Below are positions 45,152 through 53,899 of a DNA stretch of 64,000 nt, piece by piece. The position numbers and the translations under genes are program-made. The stretch is from Bacillota bacterium. GTDB taxonomy: Bacteria; Bacillota; Sulfobacillia; JAIMAT01. The stretch's first letter is position 1; each line of letters begins with the position of its first letter. Location: the NCBI GenBank assembly GCA_029960955.1, contig JASBVS010000033.1:28426-92425 (forward strand). Reading direction: 5' to 3'. The notes beneath the pieces were generated by a model. It ran no database searches, was not told the origin of the DNA, and was given only the letters and a program-made list of their open reading frames with translations.

Positions 45152-48037
45152 TCAGATCCCGGCGGCCGAGCCGGCGGAAGGCGCGGCTGCATCGCCCAGC
45201 CAGGCGGCGACGCGCTCGATCACCTCCGCCGAGGAGGCGACCAGCAGCTCGGGTCCGGGCAACGATTCGAGGAAAAGCCTTCCATACCGCTTGCGCGCGT
45301 CGACGAGGCGCGAGTCGAGCACCACCACCGCACCGCGGTCGCTGGCGCGGCGGATGAGGCGGCCGAAGCCCTGCTTGAAGCGGATGACGGCGTCGGGCAC
45401 CGCCACGCTCAGGAAACCGTTGCCGCCCGCCCGGTCGCAGAGTTCGCTGCGCGCGGCCAGGATGGGCGAGGTGGGCGGCGCGAAGGGCAGCTTGACCATC
45501 ACCACGCAGCTGAGCGCCTCGCCGGGGATGTCGACGCCCTCCCAGAAGCTGCTGGAGCCGAAGACGACGCTCCCCTGGTCGGCGCGCAGCGCCTCGGCCA
45601 GGCGGCTGCGGCTGCCGTCGAGCCCCTGGGCCAGGAGCTCGACGCCCTCCGCCTCCAGGCGGGGCTTGAGGCGGAAGTAGACCGTGCGCAGCATGCGGTG
45701 CGAGGTGAAGAGGACGAGCGTCCGCCCCCCGGTCCGGCGCAGGAGCGCCTCGAGGAAGCGGGCCACCGCCCCCGAGGCCTCGGGCTCGCGGCCCAGGTCG
45801 GGCATGTCGTCGGGAACGGCGAGCAGCGCCTGCTCGCGGTAGCGGAAGGGCGACTCCACCGTCAGCCTCTCCAGGCGCGGATCGTCCTCCAGGCCCAGCG
45901 AGGCCAGGAGCGGGGTGAAGTCCCCCGCCACCGTCAGCGTCGCCGAGGTGAGGACGACGGTCTCCAGCTCCTCCCAGAGGTGGCGGCGGAGCAGCGCTCC
46001 CGGCTCGATGGGCGCGGCGGCGAGGACGGGGCTGGCGGAGAGCCGGCCGTTGCGCCGGTGCGTCAGCGGCTCCAGCCAGACCACCGTCGCGGCGGGATCG
46101 GCGCCGAGGATCGTCTCCATCGCCTCCAGCTCCCGCGCCGTCTCGCTCCGCGCCGCCTCCAGCTCCAGCCGGAGCTCGGCGCGCAGCTCCCGGCCGGAGG
46201 CGAGGCGCTGCGCGAGCCGGTCCAGCTCCGCGCCGAGCCGGCCCAGGCGGTCGCGCCAGGTCGCGCCCAGCTCGGCCACCGCACCCTGCCGCCAGAGCTC
46301 GCCCGGCAGCCGCTCCGCCCCCGCGGGACCGGCCTCGGCGCCCGCCTCCGCGCGCAGGCGGGTGGCCAGCGCCTGCCAGAAGAGCCGCCCCGCCTGGCGC
46401 GCTTCCTCGGCCGCCTGCCGGACGCGCTCCACCGCCTCGGCCAGCTCCGGGCCGCCGGCCGGAGCGGTCGCCAGGGCCGCCAGCGCGCCGAGGAGGCCGC
46501 GGCGCCGGGCGAGGAGGCGCTCCGCGTTCTCCTCCGCCTCGTCGGCGGCGAGCCGGACCCCGAAGTGGTAGGCCGCCTGCTCGGCCAGGTGGTGCGCCTC
46601 GTCGATCACCGCGTGCTCGAAGGGCGGCAGCACCTGCCCGCCCGTGGCGTAGTGGGCGAGGAGCAGCGAGTGGTTGACCACCAGGAGGTCGGCCCGCTCC
46701 GCCTCGCGCCGCGCCTTCAGCCAGAAACAGCGGTCGGCCCAGCGGCATTCCGCGCCCAGGCAGGCCTTGGCGTCCACCTCCAGGCGCGGCCAGAGCCGCT
46801 CCTCCTCGCCGTAGAGCGGCGCCTCGCTCCGGTCGCCGCGCCGCGTGCGGGCCAGCCAGCTGCTCAGGCGCGCCAGGGCGGGCCGCTCGCCCTCCTCGAC
46901 GGCCGCGGGGTCGGCGGTCAGGCGCTCCCAGCGGAGCAGGCAGACGTACTGGCTCCGCCCCTTGACGAGCGCGGCGCGGAAGGGGATCGGGAGCTGGCGG
47001 GCGAGCCAGGGCAGCTCCTTCTCCCAGAGCTGCTCCTGGAGGTTGACGGTGTGGGTGGCGACCACCACCCGCCGGCGGCGGGCGTGCGCGAAGAGGAGCG
47101 CCGGCACGAGGTAGGCGAGCGACTTGCCCGTGCCGGTCCCCGCCTCCACCACCAGGTGGAGCCCGCGCTGGAAGGCGCGCTCGACGGCCGCGGCCATGGC
47201 CGCCTGGCCGGGCCGCGCCTCGAAGCCCTCCAGGCGGCCGAGGAGGCCGCCCGGCGCGAAGAGCTCGGCCGCCGGGAGCGCCCGCGCCTCCCCCCCGCCC
47301 CCGGTCCCGCGACCGGCGAGGAAGAAGGCCCGCCCCGAGCACGCCTCCGCCTCCGCTTCCTCCTCCCCGCTCTCCGGCGCCAGGATCACCCGCGGCCGGC
47401 CGGCGGCTGCGCCCGGCCCGGCCGGGGCGGAGCCGGGCCGGCCTTCGAGCAGGAGGTCGGCGAGCGGCGAGCTGGTCGGCAGAAGCCAGGCGAGGAGCGT
47501 CTCGCGCAGCTCCGGGGAGAGCGCCTCCAGCCGCTCCAGGAGCCGGGCGAAGAGGAGCGCGGTCGCCTCGGCGTCGGCGGCCGCGTCGTGCGCGCGCTGC
47601 AGGCTCAGCCCGTAGGCCCGGGCCAGCTGGCCCAGCTGGTGGCCCGGGAGGAGCGGGTCGACCAGCCGCGCCAGCTCCAGGGTGTCGTAGCAGCGGTTGG
47701 CCAGCGGGGGGAGCCCTTCCTCGGTCATGGCGCGGTCGAGGAAGGCCAGGTCGAAGGCGGCGTTGTGCGCCACCAGGGGATCGTCGCCGGCGAAGGCGGC
47801 GAAGTCGCGCAGCGCCTCGGCCGCGGGCGGCGCCGCGCGCAGCGCCTCCGGGCGGAGGCCGGTCAGGCGGAGCACCGCCAGGGGCAGCTCGCCGTCGAAG
47901 CGGAGGAGGCGGTCGAAGCGCTGGCGGACGCTTCCTCCCTCCCAGCGGACCGCGCCCAGCTGGAGGATCCGGTCGCGCGCCGGGTCGAGCCCGCTGGTCT
48001 CGGTGTCAAAGGCGACGAAGCGTTTCGAGACGGCCAC
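45152..48037 (-). CDS. dinG: DinG-family helicase with DnaQ-like exonuclease domain
   Basis: A 961-residue fusion typical of Firmicutes. The N-terminal DEDD exonuclease has FVAFDTETSGLDPARDRI, LVAHNAAFDLAFLDRAM and the late AHDAAADAEAT. The helicase has Walker A EAGTGTGKSLAY (near residue 300), DEAH VIDEAHHLAEQA (near 480), and C-terminal SFWEGVDIPGEAL and GFGRLIRRASDRGAV. Cysteines in YVCLLRW and CLGAECRWADRCFW are placed like an XPD-type Fe-S cluster, which Bacillus DinG lacks. GTG start; it overlaps the upstream membrane protein gene by 32 bases. Confidence 0.93.
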   Translation of the reverse strand: MAVSKRFVAFDTETSGLDPARDRILQLGAVRWEGGSVRQRFDRLLRFDGELPLAVLRLTGLRPEALRAAPPAAEALRDFAAFAGDDPLVAHNAAFDLAFLDRAMTEEGLPPLANRCYDTLELARLVDPLLPGHQLGQLARAYGLSLQRAHDAAADAEATALLFARLLERLEALSPELRETLLAWLLPTSSPLADLLLEGRPGSAPAGPGAAAGRPRVILAPESGEEEAEAEACSGRAFFLAGRGTGGGGEARALPAAELFAPGGLLGRLEGFEARPGQAAMAAAVERAFQRGLHLVVEAGTGTGKSLAYLVPALLFAHARRRRVVVATHTVNLQEQLWEKELPWLARQLPIPFRAALVKGRSQYVCLLRWERLTADPAAVEEGERPALARLSSWLARTRRGDRSEAPLYGEEERLWPRLEVDAKACLGAECRWADRCFWLKARREAERADLLVVNHSLLLAHYATGGQVLPPFEHAVIDEAHHLAEQAAYHFGVRLAADEAEENAERLLARRRGLLGALAALATAPAGGPELAEAVERVRQAAEEARQAGRLFWQALATRLRAEAGAEAGPAGAERLPGELWRQGAVAELGATWRDRLGRLGAELDRLAQRLASGRELRAELRLELEAARSETARELEAMETILGADPAATVVWLEPLTHRRNGRLSASPVLAAAPIEPGALLRRHLWEELETVVLTSATLTVAGDFTPLLASLGLEDDPRLERLTVESPFRYREQALLAVPDDMPDLGREPEASGAVARFLEALLRRTGGRTLVLFTSHRMLRTVYFRLKPRLEAEGVELLAQGLDGSRSRLAEALRADQGSVVFGSSSFWEGVDIPGEALSCVVMVKLPFAPPTSPILAARSELCDRAGGNGFLSVAVPDAVIRFKQGFGRLIRRASDRGAVVVLDSRLVDARKRYGRLFLESLPGPELLVASSAEVIERVAAWLGDAAAPSAGSAAGI

Positions 48038-48482
48038 CCCCGGCCCATTGTAACGTCCTCTCGGCCAGGGCCACCGCCACCGCCACCGGCAGGCAGAACT
48101 GGAGGACGGCCAGGCGGGCGTAGGCGAGCGACGCCCAGAAGCCGCGCCAGGGAACCGGGTTGGAGCTGAGCACGGCCAGCACGTAGCCCAGCGAGGCGAG
48201 GAGTCCGCCCGCGAGGCCGCGCAGCCAGGGCGGGAGCCGCCAGGGCAGGAGGAGCGCCAGCTCGCCGAGACCCAGCCCCAGCACCCCCAGCAGCAGGAAG
48301 AGCGGCAGCAGCGGCCCCTCGGCGCCGCTGAAGAGCGCCCGCAGGAGGTAGGCCCAGTAGGCCGGGGCGAAGAGCTCGCGCCCCGCGCTCAGGCCGAGGA
48401 AGAGGAGGAGCGCGGCGAGGCCGGCCGCCACCCCGCCGAGGAGCAACGTGACCAGATGGCGCGCCGCCGACACGCCCCCCAC
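48006..48482 (-). CDS. Multi-pass membrane protein, unknown
   Basis: A 158-residue protein with about four membrane helices (HLVTLLLGGVAAGLAALLLFLGL, GPLLPLFLLLGVLGLGLGELALLL, WLRGLAGGLLASLGYVLAVL, LAVLQFCLPVAVAVALAE). I do not recognise a family. It overlaps the 5' end of dinG by 32 bases, so both are transcribed together. The start is ATG at 48482. Confidence 0.75.
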   Translation of the reverse strand: MGGVSAARHLVTLLLGGVAAGLAALLLFLGLSAGRELFAPAYWAYLLRALFSGAEGPLLPLFLLLGVLGLGLGELALLLPWRLPPWLRGLAGGLLASLGYVLAVLSSNPVPWRGFWASLAYARLAVLQFCLPVAVAVALAERTLQWAGGGRLETLRRL

Positions 48483-48551
48483 CTGCCTCTGCGCCTCGCT
48501 ACCCGAGCCTATGGCAGCGGGCGCCCTTCCATGCCTCGGCGCGGGCGGGCC

Positions 48552-49205
48552 TCAGAGGTCCAGGCCCAGGTGGGCGGTGTCGTTCCAGCGCAGGAGGCGG
48601 CTGCGGCGGAGATCGTCGGGCTGCAGGTCGAGCACGCTGAGCGAGGTGTTGTCCAGCACGAGGCGGTAGCGCTGGTGCAGGTTCCACCCCATCAGGTAGG
48701 AAGCGATCACCTTGATCGTCCCCCCGTGCGAGACGAGGAGGAGCGCGCCCCGCCGGCCTTCCTCCGCCTCCGGCTCCTCCAGCGCTGCCAGCGCCCGGCG
48801 GAGCGCGCCCACCGCCCGCGCCTCCAGCTGGGCGAGCGTCTCGCCGCCCGTGGGCGCGTGGCGGGTGGCGTCCTCGACGTAGAGGCGCCAGTCGTCGGCG
48901 TAGCGGGCCTGGATCTCCTCGCGGGTCAGCCCCTCCCAGGCGCCGAAGGACATCTCGCGCAGGTCGCGGTCGACGCGCACCTCGAGGCCGTGCGGGCGGG
49001 CCAGCACCCGGGCCGTCTCCAGCGCGCGGGAGAGGTCGGAGGACCAGACGGCGGCCACCGGCACCGGCGCCAGCCGCCCGGCCAGCGCCTCGGCCTGGCG
49101 GCGGCCCTGCTCGCTCAGCGGGACGTCGGTGTGGCCCTGGTAGCGCCCGCTCTGGTTGAAGAGCGTCTCGCCGTGTCGCACCAGGAGGAGGCGGCGCCGG
49201 GGCAA
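48552..49205 (-). CDS. Histidine phosphatase family protein (PhoE/CobC-like)
   Basis: A 217-residue histidine phosphatase. LLLVRHGETLFNQSGRYQGH holds the RHG catalytic His, SSDLSRALETA the second Arg, FGAWEGLTREEIQARY the Glu, and LLVSHGGTIKVI the second His. Broad-specificity phosphatases, CobC and GpmB share this pattern, so the substrate is open. TTG start after GGAAGG; it begins 3 bases after the deaminase gene and may be cotranscribed with it. Confidence 0.88.
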   Translation of the reverse strand: MPRRRLLLVRHGETLFNQSGRYQGHTDVPLSEQGRRQAEALAGRLAPVPVAAVWSSDLSRALETARVLARPHGLEVRVDRDLREMSFGAWEGLTREEIQARYADDWRLYVEDATRHAPTGGETLAQLEARAVGALRRALAALEEPEAEEGRRGALLLVSHGGTIKVIASYLMGWNLHQRYRLVLDNTSLSVLDLQPDDLRRSRLLRWNDTAHLGLDL

Positions 49206-49208
49206 GGG

Positions 49209-50558
49209 TCAGCCTTCCTCCCGCGTCAGGAAGGCCGCCCGGCGCGTGACCTCGTGTCGGAGCCGCTCCACGTCCACCGTGCGGACGCGCCCGTCCTCGA
49301 CCACCTTCCTCCCGGCCACCCAGACGGCTTCCACCGCCGCCGGCTCGGCCGAGTAGACCAGCGCCGAGAAGGGGTCGAAGTGCGGCCAGAGCGCCGGCGA
49401 GCGCGCGGGGTCGACGAGGACCGCGTCGCAGGCCTTGCCCGCCTCGAGGCTGCCGATCTCGTCCGCCCAGCCCAGGGCCCGCGCGCTCTCCAGCGTCGCC
49501 ATGGCGAAGGCCTCGCGCGCCGGCAGCGCGGAGGCGTCGTCGAGGCGGACCTTCTGCAGGACGGAGGCCAGGCGCATCTCCTCGAACATCTCCAGGCGGT
49601 TGGTGCTGGCCGCCCCGTCGGTGCCCAGGCCGACGGTCACCCCCGCCCGCCGCATCTCGACCACCGGGGCGATGCCGCTGGCCAGCTTCAGGTTGGAGAC
49701 GGGGTTGTGGGCGACGCCGACCCGGTGCTCGGCCAGGAGCTCGATGTCGCGGGGGCTCACCTTGACGCAGTGCGCCGCCAGACAGCCCACCTGGAAGAGG
49801 CCGGTCTCGGCGCAGACCTCCGCCGGGCTCTTCCCGTACGTCGCCTGGCTCCGGCGGTTCTCGTCGTCGTTCTCCGAGAGGTGGATGTGGACCCGGGCGC
49901 CCAGCGCCGCCGCCCGTTCCGCCACCCGCCCCAGGAAGGCGCGCGTGGTGGTGTAGACGCCGTGCGGGCCCAGCATCACCCGGATGCGCCCGCCCGCCGC
50001 GCCGTGCCAGTCGCGGAAGAGCGCCTCCGCCTCGGCCAGCGCGCGCTCGCCGCTCCCGTCGCCCGGCTCCACCATGCCGCGGGCGAGGACGGCGCGGCCG
50101 CCCGCCTCCACCACCGCCCGCGCCGTCTCCTCCATGAAGAAGTACATGTCGGCGAAGGCGGTGACGCCCGCCTCCAGCATCTCCACCGCCGCCAGGAGCG
50201 CCCCCCAGTAGGTGTCCTCCGGCCGGAGCCGCGCCTCGACGGGGAAGATGCGCGTCTCGAGCCAGGGCATCAGGCTCAGGTCGTCGGCGTAGCCGCGCAT
50301 CAGGGTCATGGCGGCATGGGAGTGGGCGTTCACCATCCCCGGCATCAGGAAGCGGCCCCGCGCCCCCACCCTCTCCCCCGCCGGGCGGAGCCGCCAGGCC
50401 GGCGCCTGCGACCGCGCCCCCACCCAGAGGATGCGCGCGGGATCGGCCAGGAGGAGGGCGTCCTCCACCACGCCCAGCTCCGGGTCCACCAGCGTGGCGC
50501 CCTCGATGGCCAGCGCCGCCTCCAGCGGGGGGCTCGCCGCCGCTCGCCGCTCGTCCAT
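49209..50558 (-). CDS. mtaD: 5'-methylthioadenosine/S-adenosylhomocysteine deaminase
   Basis: A 449-residue amidohydrolase of the MtaD/TrzA type. The metal-binding HxH is in MVNAHSHAAMTLMRGYADDL, with HIHLSENDDENR, CLAAHCVKVSP and GLGTDGAASTNRLEMFEEM following. These enzymes deaminate SAH or MTA to the inosyl forms. ATG 50558 has GGAGGG 8 bases upstream; the longer track ORF is shadow. It begins two bases after ahcY, inside an SAH/MTA recycling operon, which supports the substrate choice. Confidence 0.9.
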   Translation of the reverse strand: MDERRAAASPPLEAALAIEGATLVDPELGVVEDALLLADPARILWVGARSQAPAWRLRPAGERVGARGRFLMPGMVNAHSHAAMTLMRGYADDLSLMPWLETRIFPVEARLRPEDTYWGALLAAVEMLEAGVTAFADMYFFMEETARAVVEAGGRAVLARGMVEPGDGSGERALAEAEALFRDWHGAAGGRIRVMLGPHGVYTTTRAFLGRVAERAAALGARVHIHLSENDDENRRSQATYGKSPAEVCAETGLFQVGCLAAHCVKVSPRDIELLAEHRVGVAHNPVSNLKLASGIAPVVEMRRAGVTVGLGTDGAASTNRLEMFEEMRLASVLQKVRLDDASALPAREAFAMATLESARALGWADEIGSLEAGKACDAVLVDPARSPALWPHFDPFSALVYSAEPAAVEAVWVAGRKVVEDGRVRTVDVERLRHEVTRRAAFLTREEG

Positions 50559-50560
50559 CC

Positions 50561-51805
50561 CTAGACCCTCCAGCTCCGGCGATAGGCTTCCTGCTCCGGC
50601 GTAAGGCGGTCGATGCGGACGCCCAGCGCAGCCAGGCGCCGGCCGAGGACCCGCTCGTCCAGCTCCCGCGGGATGGGGACCAGCCGCGGCCCCAGCTCGT
50701 CGGCGTGGCGGGCCACGTAGCGGATCGCCTCCACCTGGAGGCTGAAGGAGAGATCCATGATCTCCGCCGGGTGGCCGTCCCCCGCCGCCAGGTTGACCAG
50801 CCGGCCCTCCGCCAGCAGGTGGAGCCGGCGGCCGTCCGCCAGGACGTAGCTCTCCACGTGGGGTCGCGCTTCCTCCCGGCGGACGGCCAGGGCGGACAGG
50901 TCGGGCTTGGAGATCTCCACGTCGAAGTGGCCGGCGTTGGCCAGGACGGCGCCGTCGCGCATCCGCTCGAAGTGCTCGCGGCGGAGCACCTCGCGCATGC
51001 CGGTGACGGTGACGAAGAAGTCGCCCTGCCCGGCCGCCTCCAGGGCGGGCATCACCTGGAAGCCGTCCATCAGCGCCTCGTTGGCGGCGACGGGGTCGAC
51101 CTCGCAGACGATGACGCGCGCGCCCAGGCCGGCCGCCCGCGCGGCCACCCCCTTGCCGCACCAGCCGTAGCCGAGGACGACGGCGGTCTTGCCGGCCACC
51201 GTCAGGTTGGTCGTGCGCATGATGGCGTCCCAGACCGACTGGCCCGTGCCGTAGCGGTTGTCGAAGAGGTGCTTGGCGAGGCCGTCGTTGGTCGCCATGA
51301 CGGGGAAGGCGAGAAGGCCCTCGGCCTCCAGGGCGCGCAGGCGCTGGATGCCGGTGGTCGTCTCCTCGGCGCCGCCCAGGACGCCGCCCAGGAGGTCGCG
51401 CCGCTCGCTGTGGAGGAGGCTGACCAGGTCGGCGCCGTCGTCGATGAGCAGCTCCGGGCGGTGGGCCAGCGCCCGCTCCAGGAAGTCGCGGTACTCCTCG
51501 GGGGTGGCGCCGCGCCAGGCGAAGACCTCCACCCCTTCCTCCGCCAGGGCGGCGGCGACGTCGTCCTGGGTGGAGAGCGGGTTGGAGCCGGCCACGCTCA
51601 CCTCGGCGCCCGCCTGGTGGAGCGCCTCCGCCAGGCGGGCGGTCTTCGCCTCCAGGTGGAGGCAGAGGGTGAGGCGCCGGCCGCGCAGCTCGCCGCTCGC
51701 CTCCAGCTCGCGCGCCAGGCTCTCCAGGACCGGCATGTGGCGCGCCGCCCAGGCGATCTTCCTCCGCCCGGCCGGCGCCAGCGAGGGGTCGCGCACCACG
51801 CTCAA
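50561..51805 (-). CDS. ahcY: Adenosylhomocysteinase
   Basis: SAH hydrolase splits S-adenosylhomocysteine to adenosine and homocysteine; 414 residues, the shorter bacterial form. Motifs: IAWAARHMPVLESLARE, DDGADLVSLLH, EETTTGIQRLRALE, NRYGTGQSVWDAIMRTTN, the NAD site VVLGYGWCGKGVA, and GHFDVEI. The TTG start overlaps the mtnP stop (TTGA), with GGAGGTG upstream. Confidence 0.96.
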   Translation of the reverse strand: MSVVRDPSLAPAGRRKIAWAARHMPVLESLARELEASGELRGRRLTLCLHLEAKTARLAEALHQAGAEVSVAGSNPLSTQDDVAAALAEEGVEVFAWRGATPEEYRDFLERALAHRPELLIDDGADLVSLLHSERRDLLGGVLGGAEETTTGIQRLRALEAEGLLAFPVMATNDGLAKHLFDNRYGTGQSVWDAIMRTTNLTVAGKTAVVLGYGWCGKGVAARAAGLGARVIVCEVDPVAANEALMDGFQVMPALEAAGQGDFFVTVTGMREVLRREHFERMRDGAVLANAGHFDVEISKPDLSALAVRREEARPHVESYVLADGRRLHLLAEGRLVNLAAGDGHPAEIMDLSFSLQVEAIRYVARHADELGPRLVPIPRELDERVLGRRLAALGVRIDRLTPEQEAYRRSWRV

Positions 51806-52590
51806 CGGCCGTACACCTCCGGCGTGACGGAGCAGCGGCAGCGCGCCCGCGCGGCCGGGATGCGGCCGAGCGTGGCGCGGAGGAGCGCCCTCAGCCGCTC
51901 GCCGTTCCGCTCCATCACCTCGTTCACCTCGCGGTGCGTGAGCGGGCGGTCGCTGATGCCGGCGGCCAGGTTGGTCACCATGGCCACCGTGGCGTAGCAG
52001 AGGCCCAGCTCCCGCGCCAGCACCACCTCGGGCACGCTGGTCATGCCCACCACGTCGCCGCCCAGGAGGCGGAAGGCGCGGATCTCGGCCGGCGTCTCGT
52101 AGCGCGGGCCTTCGCTGCAGACGTAGACGCCGCCGTCGCGGACGGGGATGGCCAGGCGGCGCGCCTCCTCCTCCAGGATGGCGCGCAGCTCCGGGCAGTA
52201 GGGCTCGCTCACGTCGACGTGCGCCACGCCCTCGCCCTCCCGGTCGTAGAAGGTGGAGGGCCGGCCGCGGGTGAAGTCGAGGAACTGGTCGACCAGGACG
52301 AAGGTGCCCGGGGAGAGCTCCTCGCGGAGCGAGCCGACCGCCGCGGTGGCGATGACGCGCTCGACGCCCAGCTCGTGGAGCGCCCAGAGGTTGGCCCGGT
52401 AGTTGACGCGATGCGGCGGGACGCTGTGGTGGCGCCCGTGGCGGGCCAGGAAGGCGACTTCCTCGCCCCCCGGGAAGCGGCCCGCCACGAGGTGGACGAG
52501 GCCGTACGGCGTCTCCAGCGCGAGCTCGCGCAGCCCCTCCAGCACCGCCGGGTCGTAGACGCCGGTCCCGCCGATCAAGGCCAGGCGCAT
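51802..52590 (-). CDS. mtnP: S-methyl-5'-thioadenosine phosphorylase
   Basis: A 262-residue MTA phosphorylase of the PNP superfamily, which releases adenine and methylthioribose-1-phosphate. Motifs: IGGTGVYDP, ARHGRHHSVPPHRVNYRANLW, TAAVGSLREEL, CSEGPRYETPAEI and VGMTSVPEVVLARELGLCY. The bacterial-type MTAP sequence suggests MTA rather than inosine as substrate. It lies one base from ndk and overlaps ahcY. Confidence 0.94.
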   Translation of the reverse strand: MRLALIGGTGVYDPAVLEGLRELALETPYGLVHLVAGRFPGGEEVAFLARHGRHHSVPPHRVNYRANLWALHELGVERVIATAAVGSLREELSPGTFVLVDQFLDFTRGRPSTFYDREGEGVAHVDVSEPYCPELRAILEEEARRLAIPVRDGGVYVCSEGPRYETPAEIRAFRLLGGDVVGMTSVPEVVLARELGLCYATVAMVTNLAAGISDRPLTHREVNEVMERNGERLRALLRATLGRIPAARARCRCSVTPEVYGR

Positions 52591-52591
52591 G

Positions 52592-53053
52592 CTAGCCCTC
52601 CTCGTGCAGCCAGGCTTCCAGCGTCCGGCTCCACTCGACGATCTCCTCCGGCCGGAAGTGGAGCGCGATCTCGGCCGCCGCCGTCTCCGGCGAGTCGGAG
52701 CCGTGCACCAGGTTCATCTGGATGTCGGCCCCGTAGTCGCCGCGGATCGTGCCGGGCGCCGCCCTGCGGCCGTCGGTGGCGCCCAGGAGGTTGCGCACCA
52801 CCTCGACGGCGGACGGACCCTCCCAGACCATGGGCACCACCGGGCCGGCGGTGACGAAGTCGACCAGCGCGCGGTAGAACGGCTTCTCCCGGTGGACGGC
52901 GTAGTGCGCCTCGGCCGTCGCCCGGTCGAGGCGGACCAGCTTCATCGCCACCAGCTTCAGCCCCTTGCGCTCGAGCCGCCGGATCACCTCGCCCACCAGG
53001 CCGCGCTGCACGCCGTCGGGCTTGACCATCACGAACGTCCGCTCGATCGTCAA
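52592..53053 (-). CDS. ndk: Nucleoside diphosphate kinase
   Basis: Ndk balances NTP pools through a phosphohistidine intermediate; 153 residues. [24 protein letters not shown]-like [12 protein letters not shown], and the active-site [12 protein letters not shown] are intact. The start is ATG at 53053, here chosen by alignment to the family N-terminus. It heads the tightly spaced ndk-mtnP-ahcY-mtaD set. Confidence 0.97.
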   Translation of the reverse strand: MTIERTFVMVKPDGVQRGLVGEVIRRLERKGLKLVAMKLVRLDRATAEAHYAVHREKPFYRALVDFVTAGPVVPMVWEGPSAVEVVRNLLGATDGRRAAPGTIRGDYGADIQMNLVHGSDSPETAAAEIALHFRPEEIVEWSRTLEAWLHEEG

Positions 53054-53084
53054 CAGAAGCCCTCCCCGTCGTCCCGGCCCCGGC

Positions 53085-53849
53085 TCATTCCACCGGATTG
53101 ACCAGCTCGCCGATGCCCTCGATGACCACGCTGACCACGTCGCCCGCGACGATGGGACCCACCCCGGCCGGCGTGCCGGTGAGGATGACGTCGCCCGGCT
53201 CCAGCGTCATCACCTGGCTGACGAAGCGGACCAGGTAGGCCACGTCGAAGAGGAGGTCGCCGGTGTTCCCCTCCTGTCGGACCTCGCCGTTGACCAGGGT
53301 GCGGATCGCCCGGCCGGACGGGTCGACGCCGCGCACCACCTCCGGTCCCAGCGGGCAGAAGGTGTCGAAGGACTTGGAGCGCGTCCACTGGCCGTCCTTG
53401 CGCTGCAGGTCGCGCGCGGTCACGTCGTTCCCGCACGTGTAGCCCAGGATCGCTTCCTCCACCTCGTCGCGCGCCAGGTTGCGGGCGCGGCGGCCGATGA
53501 CCACCGCCAGCTCGGCCTCGTAGTGGACCTCGGCGCTCATCGCCGGCCGGCGGATCGTCTCGCCCGGGCCGATGACCGAGCTGGCCGGCTTCAGGAAGAG
53601 GACCGGCTCGTCGGGCAGGCGGTCCTTCATCTCCTCGGCGTGCATCCGGTAGTTGAGACCGACGGCCACCACCTTGCCCGGCTGCACCGGCGCCAGGAGG
53701 CGGACCTCGCCGGCGCCCACCCGCTCCCCGGTGGGCTGCCCCCAGACCGTCCACGGCGCGCCCGCGAGGAGCTCCACCGTCTCGTCCTGCCGGCGGCCGT
53801 AGGCCACCCGGCCGTCCGGCAGCGCCACGCGCACCAACCGCTCCGCCAT
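53085..53849 (-). CDS. Fumarylacetoacetate hydrolase family protein
   Basis: A 254-residue FAH-fold enzyme. [35 protein letters not shown], the metal ligands in [36 protein letters not shown] and [11 protein letters not shown] are all present. Relatives are acylpyruvate hydrolases, HHDD isomerases or oxaloacetate tautomerases; context does not decide between them. ATG 53849 with AGGGGGG upstream; the 1210-aa track ORF is mostly shadow. Confidence 0.9.
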   Translation of the reverse strand: MAERLVRVALPDGRVAYGRRQDETVELLAGAPWTVWGQPTGERVGAGEVRLLAPVQPGKVVAVGLNYRMHAEEMKDRLPDEPVLFLKPASSVIGPGETIRRPAMSAEVHYEAELAVVIGRRARNLARDEVEEAILGYTCGNDVTARDLQRKDGQWTRSKSFDTFCPLGPEVVRGVDPSGRAIRTLVNGEVRQEGNTGDLLFDVAYLVRFVSQVMTLEPGDVILTGTPAGVGPIVAGDVVSVVIEGIGELVNPVE

Positions 53850-53899
53850 GCTCTGCCCCCTCCCCGGTCCGGAGGCGCTGGCGCCTCCGGGTGGACTTC

